From Candidatus Riflebacteria bacterium HGW-Riflebacteria-1 (GTDB lineage: Bacteria > Muiribacteriota > Ozemobacteria > Ozemobacterales > Ozemobacteraceae): 64,000 nt of DNA. The stretch is from positions 37,525 through 101,524 of the forward strand of contig PGYB01000025.1 in assembly GCA_002839445.1 (NCBI GenBank). Direction: 5' to 3'. The position numbers and the translations under genes were made by a program. Under the pieces are notes generated by a model. The model ran no database searches and was not told the origin of the DNA. It was given only the letters and a program-made list of their open reading frames with translations. Within the stretch, counting starts at the first letter, position 1; each line of letters starts with the position of its first letter. Below, piece by piece: positions 33,486-42,450 of the stretch.

Positions 33486-33511
33486 AAAATACTGTGCTTG
33501 CTGGTTACAGA

Positions 33512-36046
33512 CTATCTGTCGTTTGAATGCAGGCTGTCGAACCTGTTCAAGTGTTCGATCTCAACCTTGAGGCTGTTGATGGCAGAACTGTCATATTCGT
33601 TGAGCATTTCGTTCATGTTCTGCAATGCGGCAGCATCGGTGTCAATTGCACTTCTCAGATATTGTACAACCATCGGCGAAAGTTCTGCATAACGCTCTAT
33701 GCGAACTTCTGCGTCTTCTTCGGTGTCAAGTTCGGCAATGTAGTCAAGCAGTTCACGGATAGTCTTTTCTTTGCCAAGGCTGAGCCAGTGAATAATGCTG
33801 CGATTAAACGGAACCGTGTCAAGATCACCCGGACTGCTGTAAAAGCTGTCCTGATAAAGTGCTTCACCGATACATGCAACGCGACCGCGACCAAGATCTT
33901 CGGCAGCAGCTACCGGAATCGGCAGCAATGGAGTGTGGCTTGCATAGATGTATGCGTCGCCAAGTGCGTCTGAGTCAGAATTGTAGAAGTCGTCGTCTCC
34001 GGTGGCCAGTAAAAAGAGGTTCTTGCTGGCTGCCAGGCCCTTATTTTGTGCATTGATAAGTGTGCAGGAATCTCTGAGCAGTAGTTTTTTAACTCCACCA
34101 GTGATTGCAGGATTCGGAAAGGTTTTTATGAACGGGCGGTATGGTGGCCCGATATTGTCAGTAGGGTCGCAAGCCTGGTCGTCATTAAAGCGGATCTTGC
34201 TGCCAACGCCTTTCAATATGCTGTTCAACATGTCAGGATTTGAAAGATTGCGGAAGTCTGATTTTCCAAACATGATCAAAGAGCCACCAGCTGACACATA
34301 CTGTTTTAGTGCTGTGATTTCTTCTTTCTTGAAATCAATTGTCGGGTGAGGAATCGCGACAACAAAAGAATCCTTGATCATGTCAAGAGTGATGGCCCTT
34401 GAGATACTACGTAATTGTATGCCGTACTGTTGAAAGAGATCCATTTTCATTCCAGCAAAGCGGCCGGTATAGTAATCTTTGTTTCCGTGTACGCAATCAA
34501 CATACATAACCTTAGCGTCAAGAATTACAATTATTGAGCTGGTGTCAATTATTGTTGTACCCTTTTTGAGGACTGCGATGATCTCTACTTCACCGAGCCA
34601 GTCAATCTGGGTCGGTAATGCTGATTCGATGGTCTCTTTTGGATCAAGCTTGGCGAATTTAACTTTGTCGATCAAATTGGTTGGGCACATTGCTGAATGA
34701 TAGACTTCAAGAGTGATTCCAGAAGCAGCAACTTCGGCCGGATTAGTGACCGGAACCAGAACCTTGAACGGGTGCTTCATGTACAGCTTGTCGTAGTTAA
34801 CGCCTATGCTGACGATCTTAGGCAATGGATTTTCTGCACCTGCTGGTGTGGTGATAGTGCCTTCGAAAGTCACGAACTTTTCGACTTCCCGTGGGTCACG
34901 GGTCTCAATTTTATACTTGTAGGTCGAAGAGGGCTTCAGGCCGGTCAAAGTAACCGTATGCGTTTTGACCGCATGATCATACTCTTTTGACTGATTGAGA
35001 GCATTAATTCCGTAAAAAACTGCAGTGGTACCTGGTTTGTTGGTCGTCCACTGGATAGTTGCTGAATTCGCAGTTAACGCGATCACTTTTGGAGTCTGGG
35101 CAAATTCGATCAGGCTGTTGTCAGTTACGAATCTAATGGTTTTGCCATCGGTAAAACTTTCAACGTGACCATCAAGGTCAGTTCTGAATACTTTCATTTT
35201 ATGATAATCGTAAATGTCTAATACAACCGGTGTCGGATGGCCAAACGAATTGCCTTTACCAGCACTGATTACACCATATTCTGGTACAACTACATCCATG
35301 AAGGCGTGACTTGAAGAGGTCTTGCTGCCGTGGTGACCTGATTTGAGAACTGTGGTTTTCAGCTTTTCGCCATATAATGCAACCATGTCGATTTCAGGCT
35401 TTTTCCCGGCATCACCGGTGAACAGATAGCTGACCTTGCCGACTGTCGCCTTAATGATTATTGACATGTCATTCGGGTCGGTTTTGAGTTCGTCGGATTT
35501 GTTTTCCTGGCTGTCCCGGCGGGCATCACAATAAAGCACTTGTGCTTCGATACCTTTGCCCCAGTCGAGCATTTCGCCCATTTTTGCACGACGATACGGA
35601 ATGTTTTTCTTTGTGATCAGCTCACGCAACTGACCATAGATAAGGCCATCCTGCGGGCCCCTTTCCGGGTCTACTCTATCTCGACTTTCGTCGGAAGAGA
35701 TTTCGGAGTCGTTTGAGTAAACAAATTCACCAAACGAAAATTCTCTTACCAGATCAATGAATCCGCCAAAATGGTCGCGGTGCGGGTGCGTGATGTAAGC
35801 ATGATCAATGTGCTTGATACCTTCTTTTTTAAGGTATGGAATGATGTAACGCTGAGCAGCGTTGCGGTTGTCGTCGCCAGCATCGATCATGATCGTTTTC
35901 TCAGCAGAGCGAATCAAAATACAATCGCCCTGATGTACATCGAGAAAAGTTACTCTGAGGAGGGGCGCTTCATTAGCAAAAACTGGTGTTGCAATAAAAG
36001 CTATCAGCAACATCAATACAGCTATCTGCGCAATTCTATGTTTCAT
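33512..36046 (-). CDS. exported metallo-beta-lactamase-fold hydrolase with fibronectin III and GATase-like domains
   Basis: An 844-residue protein with a signal peptide (about 1-25). Residues about 29-310 are a ComEC-like metallo-beta-lactamase domain, with FLDVHQGDCILI, MIDAGDD, the zinc motif THPHRDHFGG (about 82-91), FTGDAG and LKSGHHGS. Residues about 318-410 form a fibronectin type III domain (SATIQWTTNKPGTTAVFYG). After a beta-rich region, residues about 530-770 look like a glutamine-amidotransferase-like Rossmann domain (LKQYVSAGGSLIMFGKSDF). The last 70 residues are helical. No membrane channel part of ComEC is present, so this is an extracytoplasmic hydrolase, possibly a phosphodiesterase or nuclease. 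It stands alone. Confidence 0.82.
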   Translation of the reverse strand: MKHRIAQIAVLMLLIAFIATPVFANEAPLLRVTFLDVHQGDCILIRSAEKTIMIDAGDDNRNAAQRYIIPYLKKEGIKHIDHAYITHPHRDHFGGFIDLVREFSFGEFVYSNDSEISSDESRDRVDPERGPQDGLIYGQLRELITKKNIPYRRAKMGEMLDWGKGIEAQVLYCDARRDSQENKSDELKTDPNDMSIIIKATVGKVSYLFTGDAGKKPEIDMVALYGEKLKTTVLKSGHHGSKTSSSHAFMDVVVPEYGVISAGKGNSFGHPTPVVLDIYDYHKMKVFRTDLDGHVESFTDGKTIRFVTDNSLIEFAQTPKVIALTANSATIQWTTNKPGTTAVFYGINALNQSKEYDHAVKTHTVTLTGLKPSSTYKYKIETRDPREVEKFVTFEGTITTPAGAENPLPKIVSIGVNYDKLYMKHPFKVLVPVTNPAEVAASGITLEVYHSAMCPTNLIDKVKFAKLDPKETIESALPTQIDWLGEVEIIAVLKKGTTIIDTSSIIVILDAKVMYVDCVHGNKDYYTGRFAGMKMDLFQQYGIQLRSISRAITLDMIKDSFVVAIPHPTIDFKKEEITALKQYVSAGGSLIMFGKSDFRNLSNPDMLNSILKGVGSKIRFNDDQACDPTDNIGPPYRPFIKTFPNPAITGGVKKLLLRDSCTLINAQNKGLAASKNLFLLATGDDDFYNSDSDALGDAYIYASHTPLLPIPVAAAEDLGRGRVACIGEALYQDSFYSSPGDLDTVPFNRSIIHWLSLGKEKTIRELLDYIAELDTEEDAEVRIERYAELSPMVVQYLRSAIDTDAAALQNMNEMLNEYDSSAINSLKVEIEHLNRFDSLHSNDR

Positions 36047-36213
36047 ACTCTTATACTCCTTATGCGCGCTGGGTTTAGATTTTAGAGAAAACCTAAGCCA
36101 CGTATGTAAATTCTACTGAGATCTAGAGGATGTGTCAATGGCTATATCAATATTTTTTTTCGAGGTGGCAAGTCGTTATCAGGCTGCCTTGGCGTAAAAG
36201 AATTCTTTCGTTA

Positions 36214-36264
36214 CGAAAAAAATACTGCCACTCTCTAAATTCACGGTAGAGTATGGCAGTATTT
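36214..36264 (-). terminator. Rho-independent terminator after nrdJ
   Basis: AAATACTGCCA and TGGCAGTATTT, with inner CTCTA/TAGAG pairing, make a long stem. On the minus strand it is followed by seven Ts. It lies 22 bases past the nrdJ stop. The rest of the gap 36047-36286 shows no gene. Confidence 0.85.
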
Positions 36265-36286
36265 CTTTATTATCAAGCTTTACTAA

Positions 36287-38578
36287 TTAACCGCACTTTG
36301 AATAACCGCATGATTTGCAGATTACGCAGCCGCCCTCGTGCTCGAGCGCTTCATTACATTCAGGGCATGAAGATCCAGGTTCTGTGTTGTCCATGAGAAG
36401 ATCTTTCTTTTCTACAGTTCGAGACTCGCTTGCTGCCGGTACATTGCGAGTGAACGAATCTCTTGCGCTCAGATAATATTGCTCAATAGCCTTACCTATT
36501 GCGTCAGGGCATGAAAGTACTTTGACACCACCTGACATGGCACCACGTTTGATGGTTGACATGCACCTGATTCCTTTTAGCTGATCAATTATCTCCTGTA
36601 CATCGACGCCGGCGCGCAACGCCATCGACACGAGACGCGCTGCTGCTTCTGACTGGGAAGGGCACCCGCCATTGCGTCCAAGGCTGGTAAATACTTCGCA
36701 AATACCCTTTTCATCGGAGTTAACTGTTACATAAAGATTGCCGCAGCCTATCTTCACGCGCTCAGTCATTCCGACAGTTCTTTCGGGGCGTGCCCGTGGA
36801 GTAACCCGCGTGTTTTCTGATTGCCGCGTACCCTTTTTGCCAGAACCCACGTTTAACACCTGTTCGTCGCGAGATCCGTCTCGGTACACGGTGACGCCTT
36901 TGCAGCCCAGAGTGTGAGCTAGTCTGAAAACGGTTTCTACATCTCTTATTGTCGCTTCAAAGGGAAAGTTGACGGTCTTGCTGACCGCGTTGTCAGTGTG
37001 CTTCTGGAACACCGCCTGCATTCTAATGTGCCATTCCGGAGAGATATTGTGACTGGTTACAAATACTCGCGCAACATCTTCTGGTATTTCAATTATGCCT
37101 TTGAGACTGCCTTGTTTTGCAATTCTTTCCATCAGCGCTTCTGAATAAAAATTGCGTTCTCGCGCAATTTTGACAAAGTCGTGGTGTACTTCAACGAGCT
37201 TTTCATTATCCATCACGTGCTTTTCATAGGCTATTGCAAACAACGGTTCGATTCCACTTGAACATCCTGAAATCATACTGATGGTACCTGTTGGTGCGAT
37301 AGTAGTAACCGTTGCGTTGCGCAGTGGTTGCATTTTTTTCTCGGCAAAAATTGATCTTTCAAAATTCGGAAACGGGCCTCGTTCTCTTGCCAGGTCCTGT
37401 GATGCGGTCCATGCTTCACGTTTGATGAAGCCCATCACAGTATCAGCCATTTCGAGCGCTTTTTCCGAGTCATATGCCAGATTGAGCTTGATCAGCATGT
37501 CTGACCAGCCCATGACGCCAAGACCTATTTTGCGGTTGGCTTTGGTTGTTCTGTCGATCTCGGGAATCGGGTAGCGATTTTGATCAATAACATTGTCGAG
37601 AAAACGCACTGACAAGGTGATTACTTCGCGCAGACGCGTAAAGTCGACCTCTGGTTTGCCGTCTGTGCTCTTAACAAAACGAGCCAGGTTGATCGACCCA
37701 AGATTGCATGACTCGTAAGGCAGAAGAGGCTGCTCGCCACAGGGGTTAGTAGATTCTATCAGGCCGACTTCCGGCGTTGGCTGATATCTGTTGATCCGGT
37801 CAATAAATACAATGCCAGGCTCGCCATTACGCCATGCACGCTCTACAATCATGTTGAAGACTTTGCTGGCCTTGAGCGAATGTACTGTTTCGCCAGAGCG
37901 TGGGTTGACAAGATCATACTCATTGTCACGCTCAAGCGCTTCCATAAAGCGGTCGGTGATAGCGATGCTGATGTTAAAATTGGTCAGTTCATCGTTTTTC
38001 TCTTTACAGGTGATAAACTCCAGGATGTCAGGGTGATCTACTCTAAGTATCCCCATGTTTGCGCCGCGGCGGGTACCGCCCTGCTTTATGGTTTCTGTGG
38101 CAACATTGAATACCTTCATGAAAGAGATCGGACCAGAACTTACTCCGCTGGTAGAGCTTACAATATCATTGGCCGGCCGCAGTCGCGAAAAGCTGAAGCC
38201 TGTGCCGCCACCTGATTTATGGATCAATGCGGCATTTTTGACGGCGTCAAAAATGCCTTCCATTGAGTCCTCAACCGGTAATACAAAGCAGGCAGACAAC
38301 TGGCCGAGCTCTTTGCCCGCATTCATAAGTGTCGGACTGTTCGGCAAAAAATCAAGATCAGTCATAATATTGAAAAACAGTTGTTCGAGATCATCTACTT
38401 TATATCTGCTGTTTGGGTAATTATTCTCGGCCGAGGCAATTGCCATGGCTACACGATGAAACAGCTCTTCAATGGTTTCTGTCGGCTTACCGTCAGGGCC
38501 TCTGGTGAGGTAGCGCTTTGCCAGCACTTTCTGGGCATTGGGCGAAAAACGGTGCGAAATAGTGGTTGTCGGGTTCAT
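36287..38578 (-). CDS. nrdJ: adenosylcobalamin-dependent ribonucleotide reductase (class II)
   Basis: A 763-residue oxygen-independent enzyme that makes deoxyribonucleotides with adenosylcobalamin. Early blocks are FSPNAQKVLAKRYL and SPTLMNAGKELGQLSACFVLPVED. The active-site loop NPCGEQPLLPYESCNLGSINLARF is at about residues 280-303, with the Cys and Glu of the radical mechanism. The PTGTISMISGCSSGIEP block follows. The C-terminus ends in a Cys-rich zinc-type tail (CPECNEA...CVICKSCGYSKCG) that helps re-reduce the active site. No B12 riboswitch is seen, because it sits last in the operon, 18 bases after aroB. Confidence 0.96.
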   Translation of the reverse strand: MNPTTTISHRFSPNAQKVLAKRYLTRGPDGKPTETIEELFHRVAMAIASAENNYPNSRYKVDDLEQLFFNIMTDLDFLPNSPTLMNAGKELGQLSACFVLPVEDSMEGIFDAVKNAALIHKSGGGTGFSFSRLRPANDIVSSTSGVSSGPISFMKVFNVATETIKQGGTRRGANMGILRVDHPDILEFITCKEKNDELTNFNISIAITDRFMEALERDNEYDLVNPRSGETVHSLKASKVFNMIVERAWRNGEPGIVFIDRINRYQPTPEVGLIESTNPCGEQPLLPYESCNLGSINLARFVKSTDGKPEVDFTRLREVITLSVRFLDNVIDQNRYPIPEIDRTTKANRKIGLGVMGWSDMLIKLNLAYDSEKALEMADTVMGFIKREAWTASQDLARERGPFPNFERSIFAEKKMQPLRNATVTTIAPTGTISMISGCSSGIEPLFAIAYEKHVMDNEKLVEVHHDFVKIARERNFYSEALMERIAKQGSLKGIIEIPEDVARVFVTSHNISPEWHIRMQAVFQKHTDNAVSKTVNFPFEATIRDVETVFRLAHTLGCKGVTVYRDGSRDEQVLNVGSGKKGTRQSENTRVTPRARPERTVGMTERVKIGCGNLYVTVNSDEKGICEVFTSLGRNGGCPSQSEAAARLVSMALRAGVDVQEIIDQLKGIRCMSTIKRGAMSGGVKVLSCPDAIGKAIEQYYLSARDSFTRNVPAASESRTVEKKDLLMDNTEPGSSCPECNEALEHEGGCVICKSCGYSKCG

Positions 38579-38596
38579 ATTGCCATCCTTATTGTC

Positions 38597-39688
38597 TTAT
38601 ATGTCACATGCGTTAAGAAAAAAATCTTCGATTTTGTCCTGGGCAACTTTGTGCACAAAGGTTTTGCCAAGAGACTGAGGGAGAATGAATCTGTAGCCAT
38701 CGTGCAATTTTTTCTTATCTTGTGAGAGTGTATTCAGTAATTCCTTTTTATCAAGCTCAACGGGAATTTTTGTCGGGAGCCCAAACTCGGTTAAAATGTG
38801 TCTGAGATGCTCAGTGTAATCTTCTTCCAGCTTACCGATAGTTCGTGCTGCTTTTAGCGCCATCAACATGCCCAGGCCAACGGCTTCGCCATGGTGCAGC
38901 CTGATGTAATTGCCGGCAGCTTCGAGTGCATGACCAAATGTGTGCCCAAGATTCAGGTGTGCACGAATGCCCTGGTCGAGTTCGTCTTCGGCGACAAATG
39001 ATTTCTTGATATGTATGGAACGGCGGATTAGGCGCTGCAAAAGACTCATATGCTTTGCCTTGATCGAATCAACGCTTTTGTGAATAAACCGGAAATATGC
39101 AGAATCAGAGATTGCACCATGCTTTATCGCTTCGACAAGGCCATATGCGAGTTGACTCAGCGGCAGCGTGCGTAAAACAGAGACGTCGATGGCGGTTAGA
39201 ACTGGCTGATAAAAAGTTCCGGCCAGGTTTTTGCCACCGGGCAGATTGATGGCATTTTTGCCGCCAATGCTCGCGTCAACCATTGCCAAAAGGGAAGTTG
39301 GCATCAGAACCAGTGGCAGTCCACGCTTGAAAACCGAAGCAGCAAAACCGCCAAGATCGCAGATAACACCACCGCCAAGCGCAATAAGAGGACAGTTGCG
39401 GTCAAGACCGTCGGCGCAAAGTTGGTCTAATATTGCAGATAGCGAATCGAGACTTTTATGTTTTTCGCCGTCTGGCAAAACGATCTCAGTGGCCTTGATG
39501 CCTCTTGTGCGCAGCTCGGCAAGCAGCGGTTGCAGATACCATTTGGCCACGGTCTCATTGGTTAATACCGCGCAATGTCTGGCTGCACGCAGGCGAAGAA
39601 CGCGCGCCGCGACTTCTTTGAAAATGTCCGTGCCGAGAACAATTTCATTGCATGTAGTGCGGGTAAAAGTAAGCTTTTGTGTTTCCAT
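38597..39688 (-). CDS. aroB: 3-dehydroquinate synthase
   Basis: A 363-residue cytoplasmic enzyme that closes DAHP to 3-dehydroquinate in the shikimate pathway, using NAD and a divalent metal. Diagnostic blocks are PDGEKHKSLDSL, ALGGGVICDLGGFAAS, VLMPTSLLAMVDASIGGKNAINLPGGKNLAGTFYQP, and HGEAVGLGM with metal-binding His and Glu residues. NLGHTFGHALE is also present. Length is normal. It starts two bases after tatD and precedes nrdJ. Confidence 0.97.
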   Translation of the reverse strand: METQKLTFTRTTCNEIVLGTDIFKEVAARVLRLRAARHCAVLTNETVAKWYLQPLLAELRTRGIKATEIVLPDGEKHKSLDSLSAILDQLCADGLDRNCPLIALGGGVICDLGGFAASVFKRGLPLVLMPTSLLAMVDASIGGKNAINLPGGKNLAGTFYQPVLTAIDVSVLRTLPLSQLAYGLVEAIKHGAISDSAYFRFIHKSVDSIKAKHMSLLQRLIRRSIHIKKSFVAEDELDQGIRAHLNLGHTFGHALEAAGNYIRLHHGEAVGLGMLMALKAARTIGKLEEDYTEHLRHILTEFGLPTKIPVELDKKELLNTLSQDKKKLHDGYRFILPQSLGKTFVHKVAQDKIEDFFLNACDI

Positions 39689-39690
39689 GT

Positions 39691-40473
39691 TTATGACAAC
39701 CTTGAACCAAAAAACGTAATGGCGTTATTATGCAGTTTTCTGCGCATATCTTCGCAGTCAGTGCCGCGCAATTTGCAGAGATGTTCAAACGTCAGTGCCA
39801 GCCAGGCTGGCTCATTTCTTTTGCCACGCTTTGGTTGCGGAGCCAGATACGGGCAGTCTGTTTCAAGGTGAATAACGTTATCAGGCAGGAATTTGAAGAC
39901 TGCCCTGGTCATATCTGATTTTGTAAAAGTCAGTGCGCCACCGATCGAAAAATGAAAACCAAGATCAGCAGCTTTGCGTGCGATTTCGATATCTCCGGAA
40001 AAGCAGTGCAGCATAACCTTTGGTGGTCTTGGCAGCTCTTTGATGGCGGCAAAAAAATCATCAAACGCTTCTCTGACATGAATTACTGCAGGCATGTCTA
40101 GCTCAGCGGCCAGAAGCCACAGAGCTTTGAAAACAGCTGTCTGTATTTCAGGAGGCGAGAAGTTGTAGTGAAAATCAAGCCCGATTTCGCCAATACCAAC
40201 GACTTCTGGCAGTTTCGCCAGTTCGCGCAATCTGTTTTCGGTTTCTGCATCAGCTCCAGAAGCATCGTGTGGGTGTACCCCGACAAGTGCCGAGCAGCCC
40301 GGGTATTGCCTGGCAATATCAATCGCCTGAAGTGAAGTCTCGACACAGGTGCCGGCATTGATTATTCGCTGCACACCACTCTCGCTGGCTCTGGCAACCA
40401 GCTCTGAGCACTCTGAAAACAGCTTTTCATCCTGCAGATGAGCGTGCACGTCTACCAGAAAAACGTCGCTCAT
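39691..40473 (-). CDS. tatD: TatD-family metal-dependent hydrolase
   Basis: A 260-residue TIM-barrel metallohydrolase of the TatD/YcfH family, probably a DNase. Metal ligands appear in VDVHAHLQD, VGIGEIGLDFHY (Glu), VIHVREA (His), LHCFSGD and LETDCPYLAPQPKRGKRNEP. TatD-family genes often follow metG, as here. The start codon overlaps the metG stop by one base (TAATG). Confidence 0.93.
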   Translation of the reverse strand: MSDVFLVDVHAHLQDEKLFSECSELVARASESGVQRIINAGTCVETSLQAIDIARQYPGCSALVGVHPHDASGADAETENRLRELAKLPEVVGIGEIGLDFHYNFSPPEIQTAVFKALWLLAAELDMPAVIHVREAFDDFFAAIKELPRPPKVMLHCFSGDIEIARKAADLGFHFSIGGALTFTKSDMTRAVFKFLPDNVIHLETDCPYLAPQPKRGKRNEPAWLALTFEHLCKLRGTDCEDMRRKLHNNAITFFGSRLS

Positions 40474-42431
40474 TATTTGACTCTTATGCCTGTTTGCGCA
40501 GGCTTGTCTGGTGATACCAGAGCAAGCCCGCCATCTTCAGTTGGTGCTGCCAGAATCATGCCGTGCGAAAGAATTCCCCGTATTTTAGCGGGTTTGAGGT
40601 TCTTGACCATTACTACCTGACGGCCAATAATGTCTTCGGGTTTGTAGAAAGCCGCTATGCCGGCCACCAGCGTGCGTGTCTCGCTGCCGATATTCACCGT
40701 CAGCTTGAGCAGTTTGTCGGCATTTTCGACCTTTTCAGCGGTTTCAATACGTGCAATGCACAGCTCGGTTTTTAGAAATTCGTCAAAGCTGACCAGCCCA
40801 TCTTCGTTAACTTCAGTTTTTGCTGCTGGCGCAGCTGGCTTTTCCTTTTTGCCGGCCGGTTCTGCAGTTTTGTCACCCTTTTTGAGATTCTGGATGCGTT
40901 CAGTTTCAAGGCGCGGAAACATCGGTGTCGGCTCGGTGCACGCAGTGCCGTCGGCCAGTTGTCCCCATGACAAATCAGGAATCTTTACTCGGTTCTCGGC
41001 GCAGCCAATCTGCTTGAAAAATTCAGGGGCAAGGTGCGGCATAAAAGGCTCAACCAGGTGTGTGCAGAATCTGATGCCTTCGCCGATAGTGTAAAACACT
41101 TCGTCGAGCACTTCAAAGTTCTGTTCTTTTGCCAATTTCCATGGTGCACATTCGTCGACATACTTGTTCAGGCGCTGCACCAGGCTCCAGATGTTCTTGA
41201 GTGCGTCGTGAAACAGAAAGTTTTCCATCGCATCAATGTAGCCGGCTTTGACCTGCTCGGCCAGTTTTACTATTTCCTGGCTTTGTGGCAGAGTTGCCGA
41301 CTTCTTGTGGAAAATGCCGCCGCGATTCTTGATCAGCAGGGGCAGGGTGCGCTGGCAGAGGTTGCCATAGTCGTTCGCCAGATCGGCATTGTAGCGAAGC
41401 ACAAAGTTGTCTTCGGTATAGGTGGCATCCATGCCAAACACCATCTCACGGAAAAGGTAGAACCTGAAAGGATCAAGGCCGTATCTGGCAACCAGTTCAC
41501 GCGGATTTATGATATTACCTACAGACTTTGACATTTTGCCTTCACCGGTAACCCACCAGCCATGGGCAAAGATGCATTTTGGCAGATCAAGGCCCAGTGC
41601 CATGAGCATGGTGGTCCAGTAGACAGCATGCGTGGTCAGAATATCCTTGCCGATCAGATGACAGGAAGCAGGCCACAGGCGATTGAATTTTTCCATGTCA
41701 AAAGGGTAGCCAGCCGCTGAAATATAGTTGGTAAGAGCATCAAACCAGACATAAGTAACATAGTCTTTGGCAAATGGCAGCTCGATACCCCATGAAAGAC
41801 GGGCTTTGGGGCGACTTATGCACAGATCGCCCAGTGGCTGACGCAGAAAACCAAGAACTTCATTCTTGCGATTCTCGGGTCTGATAAAGCCAGGGTTATT
41901 GTTGATATGGTCGATCAGTCGCTGTTGATACGATGACATTTTGAAGAAGTAGTTCTTCTCAGTAAGCTCCTGAACTGCGCGTTTGCAGTCAGGACATGTT
42001 TTTTCGGGCACTTCTTTCTCGGTCCAGAAGCGCTCACATGGCGTACAATACCAGCCACTGTACTCGGCCTCGTATATGTCACCCTTTTCCCATAGCTGGT
42101 TGAGAGCGTAGGTAACAACCTTCTTGTGACGATCTTCGGTTGTTCTGATGAAATCATCATAGGTAATGTCGAGCAGTTCCCAGAGGGTCTTGAATTTTTC
42201 GACGAGCTTGTCGGTGTGCTCTTGTGGCGACAGGCCACGCGCTTTGGCCGCCTGCTCGACTTTCTGCCCGTGCTCGTCAGAGCCGGTTAGAAAATGAACA
42301 TTGCGCCCCATGGCACGATTGTAGCGGCTGAGTATGTCGGCGGCAAGAGTCGAGAACGCGTGGCCGATATGCAGTTCGTCATTGGCATAATAAAGGGGAG
42401 TGGTTACGTAGAATGAATTTTTTTCTGACAT
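40473..42431 (-). CDS. metG: methionyl-tRNA synthetase with C-terminal tRNA-binding domain
   Basis: A 652-residue class I synthetase. The HIGH signature is at residues 21-24 (ELHIGHAFSTLAADI) and the KMSKS motif is in GEGKMSKSVGN at about residue 297. A zinc-type knuckle is at about 127-147 (CTPCERFW...CPDC). A low-complexity Ala/Lys/Pro linker (about 510-540) joins the C-terminal EMAP II/Trbp111-type domain (about 545-652, FLKTELCIARIETAEKVENA). Charges tRNA-Met for initiation and elongation. It follows the GAF-GGDEF gene by 19 bases. Confidence 0.97.
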   Translation of the reverse strand: MSEKNSFYVTTPLYYANDELHIGHAFSTLAADILSRYNRAMGRNVHFLTGSDEHGQKVEQAAKARGLSPQEHTDKLVEKFKTLWELLDITYDDFIRTTEDRHKKVVTYALNQLWEKGDIYEAEYSGWYCTPCERFWTEKEVPEKTCPDCKRAVQELTEKNYFFKMSSYQQRLIDHINNNPGFIRPENRKNEVLGFLRQPLGDLCISRPKARLSWGIELPFAKDYVTYVWFDALTNYISAAGYPFDMEKFNRLWPASCHLIGKDILTTHAVYWTTMLMALGLDLPKCIFAHGWWVTGEGKMSKSVGNIINPRELVARYGLDPFRFYLFREMVFGMDATYTEDNFVLRYNADLANDYGNLCQRTLPLLIKNRGGIFHKKSATLPQSQEIVKLAEQVKAGYIDAMENFLFHDALKNIWSLVQRLNKYVDECAPWKLAKEQNFEVLDEVFYTIGEGIRFCTHLVEPFMPHLAPEFFKQIGCAENRVKIPDLSWGQLADGTACTEPTPMFPRLETERIQNLKKGDKTAEPAGKKEKPAAPAAKTEVNEDGLVSFDEFLKTELCIARIETAEKVENADKLLKLTVNIGSETRTLVAGIAAFYKPEDIIGRQVVMVKNLKPAKIRGILSHGMILAAPTEDGGLALVSPDKPAQTGIRVK

Positions 42432-42450
42432 GTGAACCTCTGGTTAAGGG

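Noticed and set aside
38579..38596. Cobalamin riboswitch before nrdJ
   Set aside because: nrdJ starts only 18 bases after aroB, so there is no room for one.
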